This document shows positions 10,625 to 20,470 of a stretch of DNA of 64,000 bases, piece by piece. The stretch comes from Clarkia xantiana subsp. parviflora. Its lineage: Eukaryota > Streptophyta > Magnoliopsida > Myrtales > Onagraceae. Position numbers and translations under genes: made by a program. Where the stretch lies: assembly GCA_036873135.1 (NCBI GenBank), contig JAPTYO010000018.1, positions 11,771,503-11,835,502 of the forward strand, given 5' to 3'. The number at the start of each line of letters is the position of its first letter. The stretch's first letter is position 1. The notes beneath the pieces are model-generated. The model saw only the letters and a program-made list of their open reading frames with translations, had not been told where the DNA came from and searched no databases.

Positions 10625-10893
10625 TGTTGGAATTAGGAGGATAATAATACATAAACAAAACAAATGTATATCCCAGGTAATTTAATTACGCAGCGGAAAA
10701 GAGGCACATACTAGTAATTGCTTTCCTGAAGTCCTAAGATCTTCAAGGGGAGTTCCGATTCGCCAGACGGTTCCTGTAAGGATTCTTTTTAAGGAATCAC
10801 CTACACGGAATAGTATCCGCATCAAAGCCTCTTGACGATTCCTAGCAGGGACGGATCTCTGGGGTAAATTCCTAAAAGTAATTTGGCACCTAT
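10625..10893 (-). repeat. Copia C1 5' LTR, first part (split by element B)
   Basis: It starts TGTTGGAATTAGG and aligns with the C2 LTR at 59706 onward. The last five bases, cctat, are the left target copy of element B; the LTR resumes at 32223. Together the two parts are about 587 bp, against 553 bp for C2. Confidence 0.85.
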
Positions 10894-11559
10894 TGGATGG
10901 GTATATGTCTGATTCGGGTTCGTTTTATATTCGGACTCCGTTTACACGTCAAACCCACCAACGGCTTCGAATTATTTACCCAAGAGCTTAAAACGGTTCG
11001 GAACGCGCGCGTACGCGTTCCAGACCAAAGACTTGTCCGGATTGTCACCACAATCCGCACTGGGTTCTGATTGTCACCACATTCCGGACCGGGTCCGAAT
11101 TGTCGTAATACCTCGGTGTGGTTCGGATTGTCCCTCCGGTGACGCGCAAACCTCGATGTACACACTACACGAGCGGACCTTCCCGATGTCAACTTTACGC
11201 CCGTTCACGCCTGTTTCACATTTTACATTAAACTGGCATCGGACCATTCAAAATCGCGTTCGGGTTCAAGGTGCCCCTATTTAAGGGAATCTACCCAACC
11301 ATTTCATAACTTAAGATGACAAAGGAAACTCTGACTTCTCTCTAGCTTTATCTCTCAAGGTTTCTAATTTAAGCATCAGAGAGGGTTCGTCGCACTCCAC
11401 CCCCCCCCTCTCAGTGGTGTGCGATACTGCCCCGTGTACAAGTCACAGGAGGAACTTGCGTGCAAGACGTTGTACAGTGACCCGACGACCCAACGACCCG
11501 ACGAACACTTCTACTTACCGTACAGGGACTTGACACCCCAAGTGGTTAAGATCCCAACA
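10894..11559 (+). repeat. Element B left (5') LTR
   Basis: Begins TGGATGGGTATATG and ends ATCCCAACA. It has repeated TCCGGA-type words in the U3 part (11035-11140), a CTATTTAAGG box near 11278, then TTTAAGCATCAGAGAGGG and a TCGCAC...GTGCGA hairpin (11390-11424) with a C run in the loop. Confidence 0.92.
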
Positions 11560-11562
11560 TTT

Positions 11563-11586
11563 TGGCGTCGTCCGCGAGATTCGAAC
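11563..11586 (+). other. Primer binding site of element B, possibly extended
   Basis: TGGCGTCGTCCGCGAG followed by ATTCGAAC. The complement of the whole 24 bases resembles a tRNA 3' end: T-loop GTTCGAAT, stem, acceptor and CCA. That would be an unusually long primer match. The tRNA identity is not established. Confidence 0.6.
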
Positions 11587-11617
11587 GAACAAGCACTCGT
11601 TTACCAGCAACAACTAC

Positions 11618-12242
11618 ATGGCAAAGAGAAAGAATACCACGGGAGAGCCTACAAAAGCAACATTAAAGAAGAACCAAGCAGGTCATTCAGACATCCCAGA
11701 GGTTGTATCCACAGCTTCCTCTGAACAAACTCCCAATGCTCAATCAGAGCACACTGCTCAAAACAACCAACCCCCGCCAGGGTTCTTGCGCAGAACACAC
11801 ACAGAGAATGAGAAACCTTATGGAATGCGGGCTGAGAACCAGCAACCTCAGGGTGTAGGTGCACAAGGCGCGCAGGCCGCTCCCAATTTAACGCCTGCAA
11901 TGATAGCATCAATAGAAGAGCTTCTGACCTTCAAAAAGACTTTAAGAAACCAAGGCTAAGCGCATCCGCAACCACCACCACCCCCACCTCCACCACCGCC
12001 ACCTGCTCAAACATACCTTGCAGCTGGGACAAGGTCTCATGACACATCCCGAGGAGAAGCTTCAATGCAACAGGGAAGACAGCCTCCAGCTGCCAACCCA
12101 CATTACTACAACACAGGACCTCAGGGATCTCTCTCCAGTGCAACTTACTATGAGAGGCCACACCCGGCCGAGTCATGGAAACTCTCATTACCAACAAAGC
12201 TGGGGGCAGGATAATAGCATAAACCCAAACAAAACTTAGGGG
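11618..12242 (+). pseudogene. N-terminal gag region of element B
   Basis: From MAKRKNTTGEPTK (11618) the frame runs 113 codons to a stop at 11957-11959. It includes LTPAMIASIEELLTFKKTLR, which resembles a segment of F (near 18690) and the LLDRREAA segment of H gag. After the stop, a proline run (CCACC repeats, 11965-12005) and QPPAANPHYY-like sequence continue toward the main gag frame in other frames. I read this as the disordered N-terminal part of Gag split by frame errors. Confidence 0.65.
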
Positions 12243-14070
12243 ATGCAGGAGAGGAATGACAACGTTCCCGTCACTGGATTAACTACTAAGAGCTTGGAGG
12301 CTCTCATAGAGCAAAAGCTGAAACAATCGAAAATCAGAGCTATGCATGTCTTAACTGATAGCGCAAGTCACCCCTTCACTGAGGAGATGTTGTACAATCG
12401 AATTCCGAGAATCTTAAACAACATAAGGATCGAAAAATACTCTGGAAAGGGTGATCCTATTGAGCACGTGCAGCAACACGAGGCTTCATTGCAGGGGAGA
12501 ACAACCAACCCAAACCATGTGGCGGTCACATTCCCGCGAACCTTAACAGGTTCAGCAGCACACTGGTTTTTCTCCCAACCTAAGATAAGTATTGGCTCCT
12601 GGCCAAATCTAAAAACAAAGTTCATCCAAAGGTACATGGGTGAACGCACATTGCTCAAAGGCTCAAACGCACTGGATGATGTGAAGCAACAATATGATGA
12701 ATCTCTAGTTGATTATTATATCCGTTTTAATCAGAACATTGCTAACATTCAAACAAAATTGTCCGAAGGAGAGATAATAAGAGCGTTTATAGGGAACCTG
12801 GGACGCCTAGGTTTCTTCCTAGGAGAAAAGATGACGAAACGCCAGGCAGAAACTCTGGAAGAGTTAGCCTCGTGTGTGAAGGAGTATGTGGACCTTGAAA
12901 GGTTCAAAAAAAATGCTAAGGCAAAGATAAATGTGGAGCATAACAAAGACAATGGCAACAAGGCTGGGCAAGCAAAGAATCCCCAGGGAAATCAGCAGCA
13001 AAAGCAGTGGCAACCACAGCCCAAAAAACCGATCCAAGTCGGCTTCCAAAGACCAAAGGAGGTAAATGCTGCAAACCTCATCCTGCTAAACGATCCCATG
13101 ACGGTGATCTTGAAAGATATGAAGGAAACTAATCTCTGGAGAGAGCCAAACTGTTGGCGAAAAGGCCCCTTGGGAAAGGAAACCGATAAGTGGTGTGAAA
13201 ACCACAAAGTTAATGGGCATGACACCGACAACTGCTTCAGCTTGAGAATGCGCATCAACAATGTCATTCTGCGATGGGAGTTGAAACACTTAGTTGATCA
13301 AGGTGACAAAATCCATACAAAGCCTCAAGGAGAACCCTCCGAAAAGAACAAGGGAAAAGAAAAGATGCATGACAACCCACCTCCTCTTAAGCGAGGTGTG
13401 ATAAACGTCATACAAGGGGGACCATCTACTGGTGGCCAAGGCTCACATGCAAGAAACGTCTATGCCTCACAGACAGAAACACATCCCAAATATGGTAAGC
13501 GACCAAGAGGTGAGCAAGAAAATCTGGTTATCATGTTTTCCAAGGAATACATGAAGCACATTGTATACCCCCACGACGATGCCCTCGTCATTACTGTACC
13601 TATTGCGGACTTCGACGTCAAGCGAATACTCGTTGACGGGGGAAGTTCCGCTGACCTCCTAACAATGAAGGTAATAGAGCAGCTCGGTCGCACAAAAGAA
13701 TATTTAAGCCCGTAACATTCCTACTTATAAGCTTCGCAGGCGCTGCGACATACCCCTTGGGTACAATCACTCTCCCACTAACACTGGGCACAGGATGGAC
13801 GAAGCTTGACATTAATGTCAACTTTATAGTGGTTGAAACCCTATGGGCATACAATGGAATACTTGGGAGAACAACGATCAATCCCTACGAGATTGTGCCA
13901 TCCACCGCACATAAAAAAATGAAGTTCCCAACAAGGAACGGTGTGTGAGAGATGTTGGGCGATCAAACCGCAGCACGACAGTGCTACGTAAACGCTTTAA
14001 GGCGTACGCAATAACTCTCCATCTCTATGATAAAGATGGGCACAGTCGAGTCGCAAGACACTTTCCAAGT
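12243..14070 (+). pseudogene. Gag and protease of element B
   Basis: A 490-codon frame (12243-13715) carries the gag core (GSAAHWFFSQPK, KTKFIQRYMGERTLLK, DESLVDYYIRFNQN) at about residues 100-170. A CX2HX4HX4C knuckle (CENHKVNGHDTDNC) lies near residues 319-332, then the protease start VKRILVDGGSSADLL near residues 460-475. The frame ends at 13715; protease continues at 13745-13948 (GILGRTTINP) and on to CYVNALRR near 14000. The gag core is intact over a long stretch, so this is the best preserved gene of B. The expected next domain, RT, is missing. Confidence 0.88.
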
Positions 14071-14622
14071 CGAGGAAGATAGGTTAAAACAGCTCTACGC
14101 ACCTGGGTACATGGAAAACAACCAGCTAGTCCCGGCACTCCAAAGTGTCTGGGACGTTAAACAAAGAAATGGAGAATCAACCTGGGATTTCTTCAAGCGC
14201 TTCGCGCTGAACGGGGACCTCATTGAGGCAATAAGGGAGGAAGTGATCAATGCGTTTTTCATGAACGTGACTCCTTCCTCCTACTCAGAAGGATGTATGG
14301 TTGGAGGACCACTTACTCAATAAGTTACCTCAAAGATAAACTGGAAAGAGCAATCAGATTTGAACAAGAATTCGGGTGGAGCAAGCCACCCAAAAGAGAG
14401 GGGGGGATATTCTTCCAAAGTTCAGTCAGGAACGAACACAACGCTGCAGAGTATGCATTCACTCCTCTGAACACAGAGGTTGAGGAGCTATTCATTAACA
14501 TCCTGCAAAACAAATTACCCCCTCCACACGTGACACTGAATGCGTTCCTCGGAACCGACGTTACACACTGGTGCAAGTTCCAAACACTTGGTGACATAGC
14601 ACCAACAATTGCATCATGTTAA
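14071..14622 (+). pseudogene. Second gag C-terminal half, after protease, in element B
   Basis: Two overlapping frames (14027-14323 and 14293-14622) read as a different gag. QRNGESTWDFFKRFA fits the second half of the gag core, YLKDKLERAIRFEQEFG fits the following helix, and FTPLNTEVEELF...LPPPH plus WCKFQ fits the Tat stretch before a zinc knuckle, which itself is degenerate. It differs in sequence from the first gag of B, so it is not a simple tandem duplication. Capture from another Tat subfamily by template switching is one explanation. The call rests on pattern similarity by eye. Confidence 0.5.
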
Positions 14623-15200
14623 TAATGGAGATTGAATAATTTATTGATTTCAGAGCACTCAAAGGGCGTGTGACGCGCAGCCACACCGCTGTGTAAACAT
14701 GCCAACTCGGGAGGTGGCAAACACATACCTCCCCCAACACTGCGACACAAGAGCTTTATCCATCAACACTGCGGCACAAGCAGCTTTATCCACCAACACT
14801 GCATTATCAGCAGTTTTATGCATCTATCTACTTTTAAGCTTTACTTTTCTAAGTTATTTAAGCTTTTAGTAGGCCATTTACAAATGGGTGATCAGTTGAC
14901 CCCATCTATCAAGCACTGTACATACGCCAAGAAAACTAATGAAGTTAATTTATTCTCGTTGGTACATTACTCTCTCACATTCCCTACTCTGGAATAACAC
15001 CAAGTAGTGGACTCTATGCATTTAATTTGCACGAACAATACAAGCTATTACGCTTAACACAACAAAAGGCTTATACCATACGCCATCAAGATGTCAATAC
15101 TAAACGACAACGACGAGCACTCAATCGCTCTCTCACACGACATCTATTATGTCTACTATGTACAGCTACATCCTGGAAATCTTTCTAAGGATTATCTACA
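14623..15200. other. Non-coding stretch of element B
   Basis: No gene recognised. Contains a short imperfect repeat of AACACTGCGGCACAAGCAGCTTTATCC near 14740-14825. It lies where pol would be expected. Confidence 0.6.
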
Positions 15201-15470
15201 AATAACATGGCGCGACATCCCTGCTCGGGGGCAACCCAATGATTACAACTACCATTCCTTGAATTTTTCTAAAAAGAGGTGGTCATCTATTACGTGGTGC
15301 GACATCTTCTTTACGAGGGCAACCCCACACTACTACATGGCGCGACATCCTCTTTACGAGGGCAGCCCCATGACATCTATGTTGCGGAAAATGACACCCA
15401 ACATAAATTACTAAGCAAACGGCACACTATTACATGGTGCGACATCCTCTTAACGAGGGAAGCCTTCTTC
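15200..15470 (+). repeat. Spaced repeats GCGACATCCTCTT...ACGAGGGCA in element B
   Basis: Four copies, near 15210, 15298, 15340 and 15438, of a unit reading TGGCGCGACATCCTCTTTAC then GAGGGCAGCCCC. Related words (GCAAACATCC...CGGGGGCAA) recur near 29845-29935 of the same element and as ACTACGGGGGCAGCC near 61262 in E2. Short open frames across the repeats are by-products. Confidence 0.7.
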
Positions 15471-15604
15471 ACCGGCAGGAGCGTATCCTGCCATCGCCGC
15501 AATACACAACACAGCGAAAAAAACTCACCAAACCTACAAGTTGAGTCTTGTAAAACGTTATCTTGTCTGTAAACAAATAACGGAAACAAAACACAGCTAC
15601 TAAG

Positions 15605-16095
15605 CAAGTAGCGTCTTGCCACAAGCGTTGCCTTGGAATGGCTCAAGAGACGGAAAAAAAAACTAAAAGTCGTGTAATGCGGTCTTGTACAACCCCCTGG
15701 AATAACCAAGTAGAGGTGTTGTAGCATCGCAAGGTAAGTAACTGGACTAGCCAGCAAAACGCCTTGCAACAAAGATACGGCGGGGGTACCTAAAGTACGG
15801 AATGTAAAACACTTTCAAATTGGCAAGTCGCATCTTACTACAACGTCGCTTTGGAATGGTCCAAAAGACGACATAAACTACAAGGCGTATTACACGATCT
15901 ATGTCACGTCCATTTGAATAACAAAGTGGAGGCGTACTAGCATCGCAAGGCAAGTAATTGGGTTAGCCAACTAAACACTTTGCAACAATGTTACGCGGGG
16001 TGTTTACAACTAACGGATGAAACGCATCGAACTAACAAGTAGCGTCTTGTGCCAACGTCGCCTTAGAGTGGAATAAGAGATGATAAAAACTAAGA
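15605..16095 (+). repeat. Tandem repeat of about 215 bp in element B
   Basis: Unit starts CAAGTAGCGTCTTG at 15605, 15824 and 16036, each followed by an ACGTCGCCTT-like and a GGAATGG-like segment. The spacing is 219 and 212 bp. About two and a quarter copies are present. It is non-coding and lies in the array zone seen in other Tat elements. Confidence 0.75.
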
Positions 16096-16713
16096 TCTCG
16101 CATCGTCAAGACGACATGTTTTCGTATGAGTGTGGGTCTTGTGCATTACTGCTCATAAATGCCAAGTATCATGACAATAGCCTTACGCATTAATACCCAT
16201 AAATGCCAAGCGTCACTCTAAGGCCTTGCGCATTACTACACATAAATGCCAAGCGTCATTCAAAAAGTCTTGCGCGTTACTACCCATGAAATACAGCAAG
16301 CATACAACACATACTCATTACGCCAAGCCTTGGTATAACCTAGAGGGGCGCATAACGAAGGGACATATGTCTCCTAACTACAACTATGGATACTTCATCC
16401 AATCAGAGGACGAGTCTCAACTCCACTCTATAGTCCACACCACCTGGACTATCATGAAAGCAAAGGTATGAAATATTACTACCAAGTTATCATGCATTAC
16501 TAAACTATTCAAGTAAGATTCATACGACAAGGTCAAGCATCAAAACATAAGCATTAAAGGTTCAAAGGGATAACACCCCAAGTGCAACCTCAACTCGACA
16601 CGGGGAGCTAAAACTATATACAAAGGTTCGATATGAAACCAATGATCAACCCGACACCACGTCAGGAACATCATAGCATCGGTTACAACCTCGTCAAGAG
16701 GAGCCCCACCACT
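16096..16713. other. Non-coding DNA of element B next to the F insertion
   Basis: Contains three spaced copies of CATAAATGCCAAG (16155-16265) and no recognisable gene. It ends at the target copy atact (16714-16718) of element F. Confidence 0.6.
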
Positions 16714-16718
16714 ATACT

Positions 16719-18161
16719 TGATGGATATATGGCCAATTTGAACCCGTTTTAGTTCGGACTGTCTTATTTTGATCACCCAACTTACGATTGCAAATCGAAA
16801 CTTTGACCCGAACACTTCACCCGCAACGCTAACGGTCCGGACGAGCCAAAATACTCGTCCGGACCCATCCTTCGAACTCACCTAGGTGAGATCGGGCTGG
16901 TAACCCGATCTCTCCTAGGGGAGACCGGGTTGGCTCGCCCAACCTCTCCTAGGAGGGGTTGGGCAAGTTAACCCGATTTTAGGCCTTGGGGGTCGGATTT
17001 TCTGCCTGACCCCAAGGGCCTCGACCTCCCTTTCGCCCAACCTATACTTAGCCAATTTTTCCCACCTCTCCATGCTTTAAGGGTTTAATCCTGTTATTAT
17101 GTGTTGACTGAGTACATTTAGGGATTAACAGTGTCATCAAGTCACCTTAATGACACCGTTGCCTATATATACTCTAATGGGTTTCGCTATGGCTGTTAGG
17201 CCCTTTAACGGTGAGTAAACGGTGAATAGGCCCACTGGGCCCTAAAAGGAGGTCAGGATGACCAAGGCGAAGGGTCCCGACAGAGGGAGTCCCGATGGTG
17301 AAAGGTCCCGACAGAGTCGGTCCCGATGGGCGAGCTGGATGCTCCCGATGAGATGCCTTTAAGTAGGCCCCGATGATGAATCCCAGAGAATATTGGCCCT
17401 GTCACGATGACGAGGGGCCCCGAGCGGTGACACAATGAGATAACTCTGGAGTCCCCGATATTAGTCGGGACTTGCTATCAGAGGTTGAGGCCGAGATACG
17501 CGGAGCGTGGCCGAGATAAGCGAGATCATGGCCTAGATAGGCGGGATCGTGGCCGAGATACGCGGAGCGTAGCCGAGATAGGCGGGATCGTGGCCGAGAT
17601 ACGCGGAACGTGGGCTAACCGCCCCAGCGGTTCTCCAGGTAACTGAGGTAGTTCTTCGCCTATAAAAGGGCAGAAGTTACCTCAGATTGAATACGTTTTT
17701 GATATACACTCTTTGAGAGTCTTGCTTGCCAGTTTATACGAGATACTCATTTAAGCATCGGAGAGGGATTCTGGGTCACCGCCCGGTCTATCCCCTCTTG
17801 CAGGATTACGTGGAGCGAAGGAGTTCGGATCGCCGTCAAGACCGTGCCGGAGTTCCAACCGTGATCCAACATACTCCACAAGTTCCATTCATTCCAACAA
17901 GTTTACATCTTTGCACGTTTAGCTCTGCCTTCTCTCTAAGATTTTATCTCTCTAGAGAACTCGGACTTACTTAAGCATCAGAGAGGGTTCACCGAGCACC
18001 ACACACCTCTCCGTGCTCGATACTGCCCCTTGTGCAGGTCGACAGGAAGCGAAGGAACGAATCTGACAGACAAGCTAGACGGATCAAGAAAGAGAGCAAA
18101 TAACCCGTGAAAAGTGCCACTTGGGTCAGAAAATCATCAACATGAGGGACACGATCTAACA
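16719..18161 (+). repeat. Element F left (5') LTR, interrupted by G
   Basis: Starts TGATGGATATATGG and ends GATCTAACA before the primer site; about 741 bp without G and its extra target copy. A palindrome-rich zone (16878-16990) repeats CCTAGG and GAGATCGGG/CCCGATCTC words. TATA-like TATATATACT is at about 17164-17173. After the G insertion come TTAAGCATCAGAGAGGG and a perfect CGAGCAC/GTGCTCG stem (17993-18019). Confidence 0.88.
17175..17871 (+). repeat. Solo LTR G of the A/H family, inserted in the F LTR
   Basis: 697 bp matching the H and A LTRs from end to end (TAATGGGTTTCGC to GATCCAACA), with no internal region. Identical tactc copies at 17170-17174 and 17872-17876 show one insertion followed by LTR-LTR recombination that removed the body. 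The first dinucleotide is TA rather than TG. It has CCTATAAAAGGG (17659) and a run of 20-bp GAGATACGCGGAGCGTGGCC units (17490-17610). Confidence 0.92.
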
Positions 18162-18163
18162 GT

Positions 18164-18180
18164 TGGCGCCGTCCGTGGGT
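18164..18180 (+). other. Primer binding site of element F
   Basis: TGGCGCCGTCCGTGGGT, followed by TTTGAAC. The complement of the 24 bases matches most of the recalled tRNA-Lys 3' end (about 19 of 24), while the outermost nine match tRNA-Asp. Confidence 0.65.
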
Positions 18181-18212
18181 TTTGAACAAAAAGCCTGGCT
18201 ATCACGAGATCT

Positions 18213-18840
18213 ATGACGAATAGCATACCATCTAGAGACAACCATCCACCGGGGGACAATAGGCAACCGAACAATCAAGCAGGGCAGCCTAACCATCCAC
18301 CAAGACAGCCTTTACCCCCGGCAGGACAATATACCCAACAGGAGCAACCTGTACCCCCTGCACGACAAACAACCCCACGAGCACCTCAGGAAAACAACAG
18401 GGAGGACCATCACGCCCAGCTGGGGCTGAATCTTCCACTGCCACGACACCCATGGCTCAGAGACCACAAGGGCAAGGGGGCAACAGAGAGTGCCATCCCA
18501 GAGATACCAATACACGGCACCTCCACAGGGGTACCACTATGAAACACATCCTCAGGGGTACTACTATGAAACACATCCTCATGGGTATCCATATGGAATG
18601 CCAACACAAGGAAACAACAACCGGGTTCATACCACCAATACAAGGCATGTATATTCATAAGGAGCACAAACTGTGACTCCGGGGTTAATGAGTGCATTAG
18701 ATGAGTTGTTGGCTTATAGGGAAGCCTTGAGAAACAGGACAAGATCCACAAGCAGAGCAGTTTCCAGAAGAAGGACAACACCCACGCCCCCCAATAGGAC
18801 AAAGAGAAGGTCAAGGAAGAAATGAGCAGGTACCACCTCC
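18213..18840 (+). pseudogene. Gag N-terminal remnant of element F
   Basis: Opens with a 109-codon proline/glutamine-rich frame (MTNSIPSRDNHPPGD...). In other frames it continues through tyrosine/glycine-rich PQGYYYETHPHGYPYG and VTPGLMSALDELLAYREALR, which resembles the matching segment of B gag (near 11895). The SRAVSRRRTTP stretch is basic. No gag core or zinc knuckle follows. Frame changes and stops interrupt every segment. Confidence 0.6.
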
Positions 18841-20219
18841 AAGGAACAGGCAACAGTTTGTGCCACCAGTGCAAAACCAAGCACCGCAAGGTGCATGGAC
18901 ATACACTCCATTGAGGGATAGTACTCAGCCTCAGCAAGCGGGGAGACAAGAGTTTCAGCATCCACCTTCCCAGGGATAAAAGCGATACACATATAGTATG
19001 TATCACCACGGACACGACTAAGGGATATTCCAAGGAGAGCTCAAGTGAGGGACATCGTCCCGACAACTCGACAAGGCAACCGCCTACTCATGATGCAGCG
19101 CGACAGATTCCAACCCCTTGTGCAAGAAAACCCTCGGTACACCTTTCCCAGGGATAGAGGGGCAGTTTGAAAGACAAGGCTTTGAGCATGGAACTCACGG
19201 AGTAACATACTATGTTACTACATCACTATTACAATGAGAAGACTTACAGACAGGCACATTGGAGTGAGATCACACATAGCATGTACGGAGGATATACCTG
19301 CACCTAGTCCGCCTCGGCAAGAAGGCAACCTTATATATCCAAGGAAGAAAGGGATATCAACACCCCCACACCCATATCCTTCCCATATCCTCTTATTTAA
19401 TTTAACTGCATAACAATTCAACTCCCTGAAAGGGGTATATTCTAATACTTGATATCACAATGTTTTCCAAGAATGATCATACATGATGTCTTCGGGCTCC
19501 GTATTATATATATACACAGGTTGACTACTAAAAGAGTCCATCAAAAACCCAGCCGCAACCAAGAGAGTCGCCACCAAGACTGCACACCACTGACGAACGA
19601 AAGCATCGTCGTTAATCAGAACATCTCCGCCGACAAACGATCTTGTTAAAACATGTTTGTTCGACACTACCATTTGATTAACTTCCTCAAAGTAACACAT
19701 AAGGAACTGATTGCTCAATCTCAAAGGGCACCTATAAGGTCAACACTCTGGGAAAAGATCACTAAGATGGATGGCTCGCTTCCAAAAACAAGTTGAACAC
19801 TCTCAACATCCTATAGAAGAATCACCATGAGATTCACAAAGGACTACCCCCACTACAACCTTCCAAAATGAATCTTAGTGCTACGTTCGTTAGAAGACAA
19901 CATCGGGCGCTGATATGCAAGGGGGCACAAGTCATAACATGCCTTCCTCGGAAAAACTAAGAGAATACCTTTTAGCATAAGAGGGGACAGCCGCGAGCAC
20001 ATCCCTCTAAAAAAATGCGGAAAACCATATCACATGGACAACGCCCATCTTCAGAGGCAAACACCTCCAATGGATCTATATGATTTCACAAAATAACCAG
20101 GAGACGCGACTACACCTAGTAAGCTCATCTCGGGAAATGGAATATACTTCCATTAAGGACCTTTCAAGGGCCCCAAGCCTAGCAAGGGAAGAAGAGTGAA
20201 ACCATCATCCTGCTTTCAA
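18841..20219. other. Non-coding DNA of element F
   Basis: Only short unrelated open frames. It may be decayed gag, but I cannot recognise a domain. Confidence 0.5.
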
Positions 20220-20470
20220 AAATGGATATGGAATACATAATACTTCCACACAACGATATATTGGTCATAACAGAGGGAATCACTAGCTTTGACATGAAGA
20301 GAATCATAGTGCATGAAGGGAGTTCGCCACACATCCCCCATGGCCAGCTATTGATGATACTAGGGAAGTGTCCGGCATAGTTAATACCAAGGGACCCCGT
20401 AATAGTAAGGGTGGTCAGAACATCAACATACCCATTAGGGACACAGCATTACAAAGGAGCCTGGAATAAG
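20220..20470 (+). pseudogene. Protease remnant of element F
   Basis: Reads MDMEYIILPHNDILVIT, then FDMKRIIVHEGSS, collinear with HDDALVVTLDVNGYEMKRILIDGGS of H. The catalytic DGG has become HEG, so the active site is lost. GTSTYPLGT-like sequence follows near 20430. It is interrupted by stops and recognisable only by alignment with A, B and H. Confidence 0.65.
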
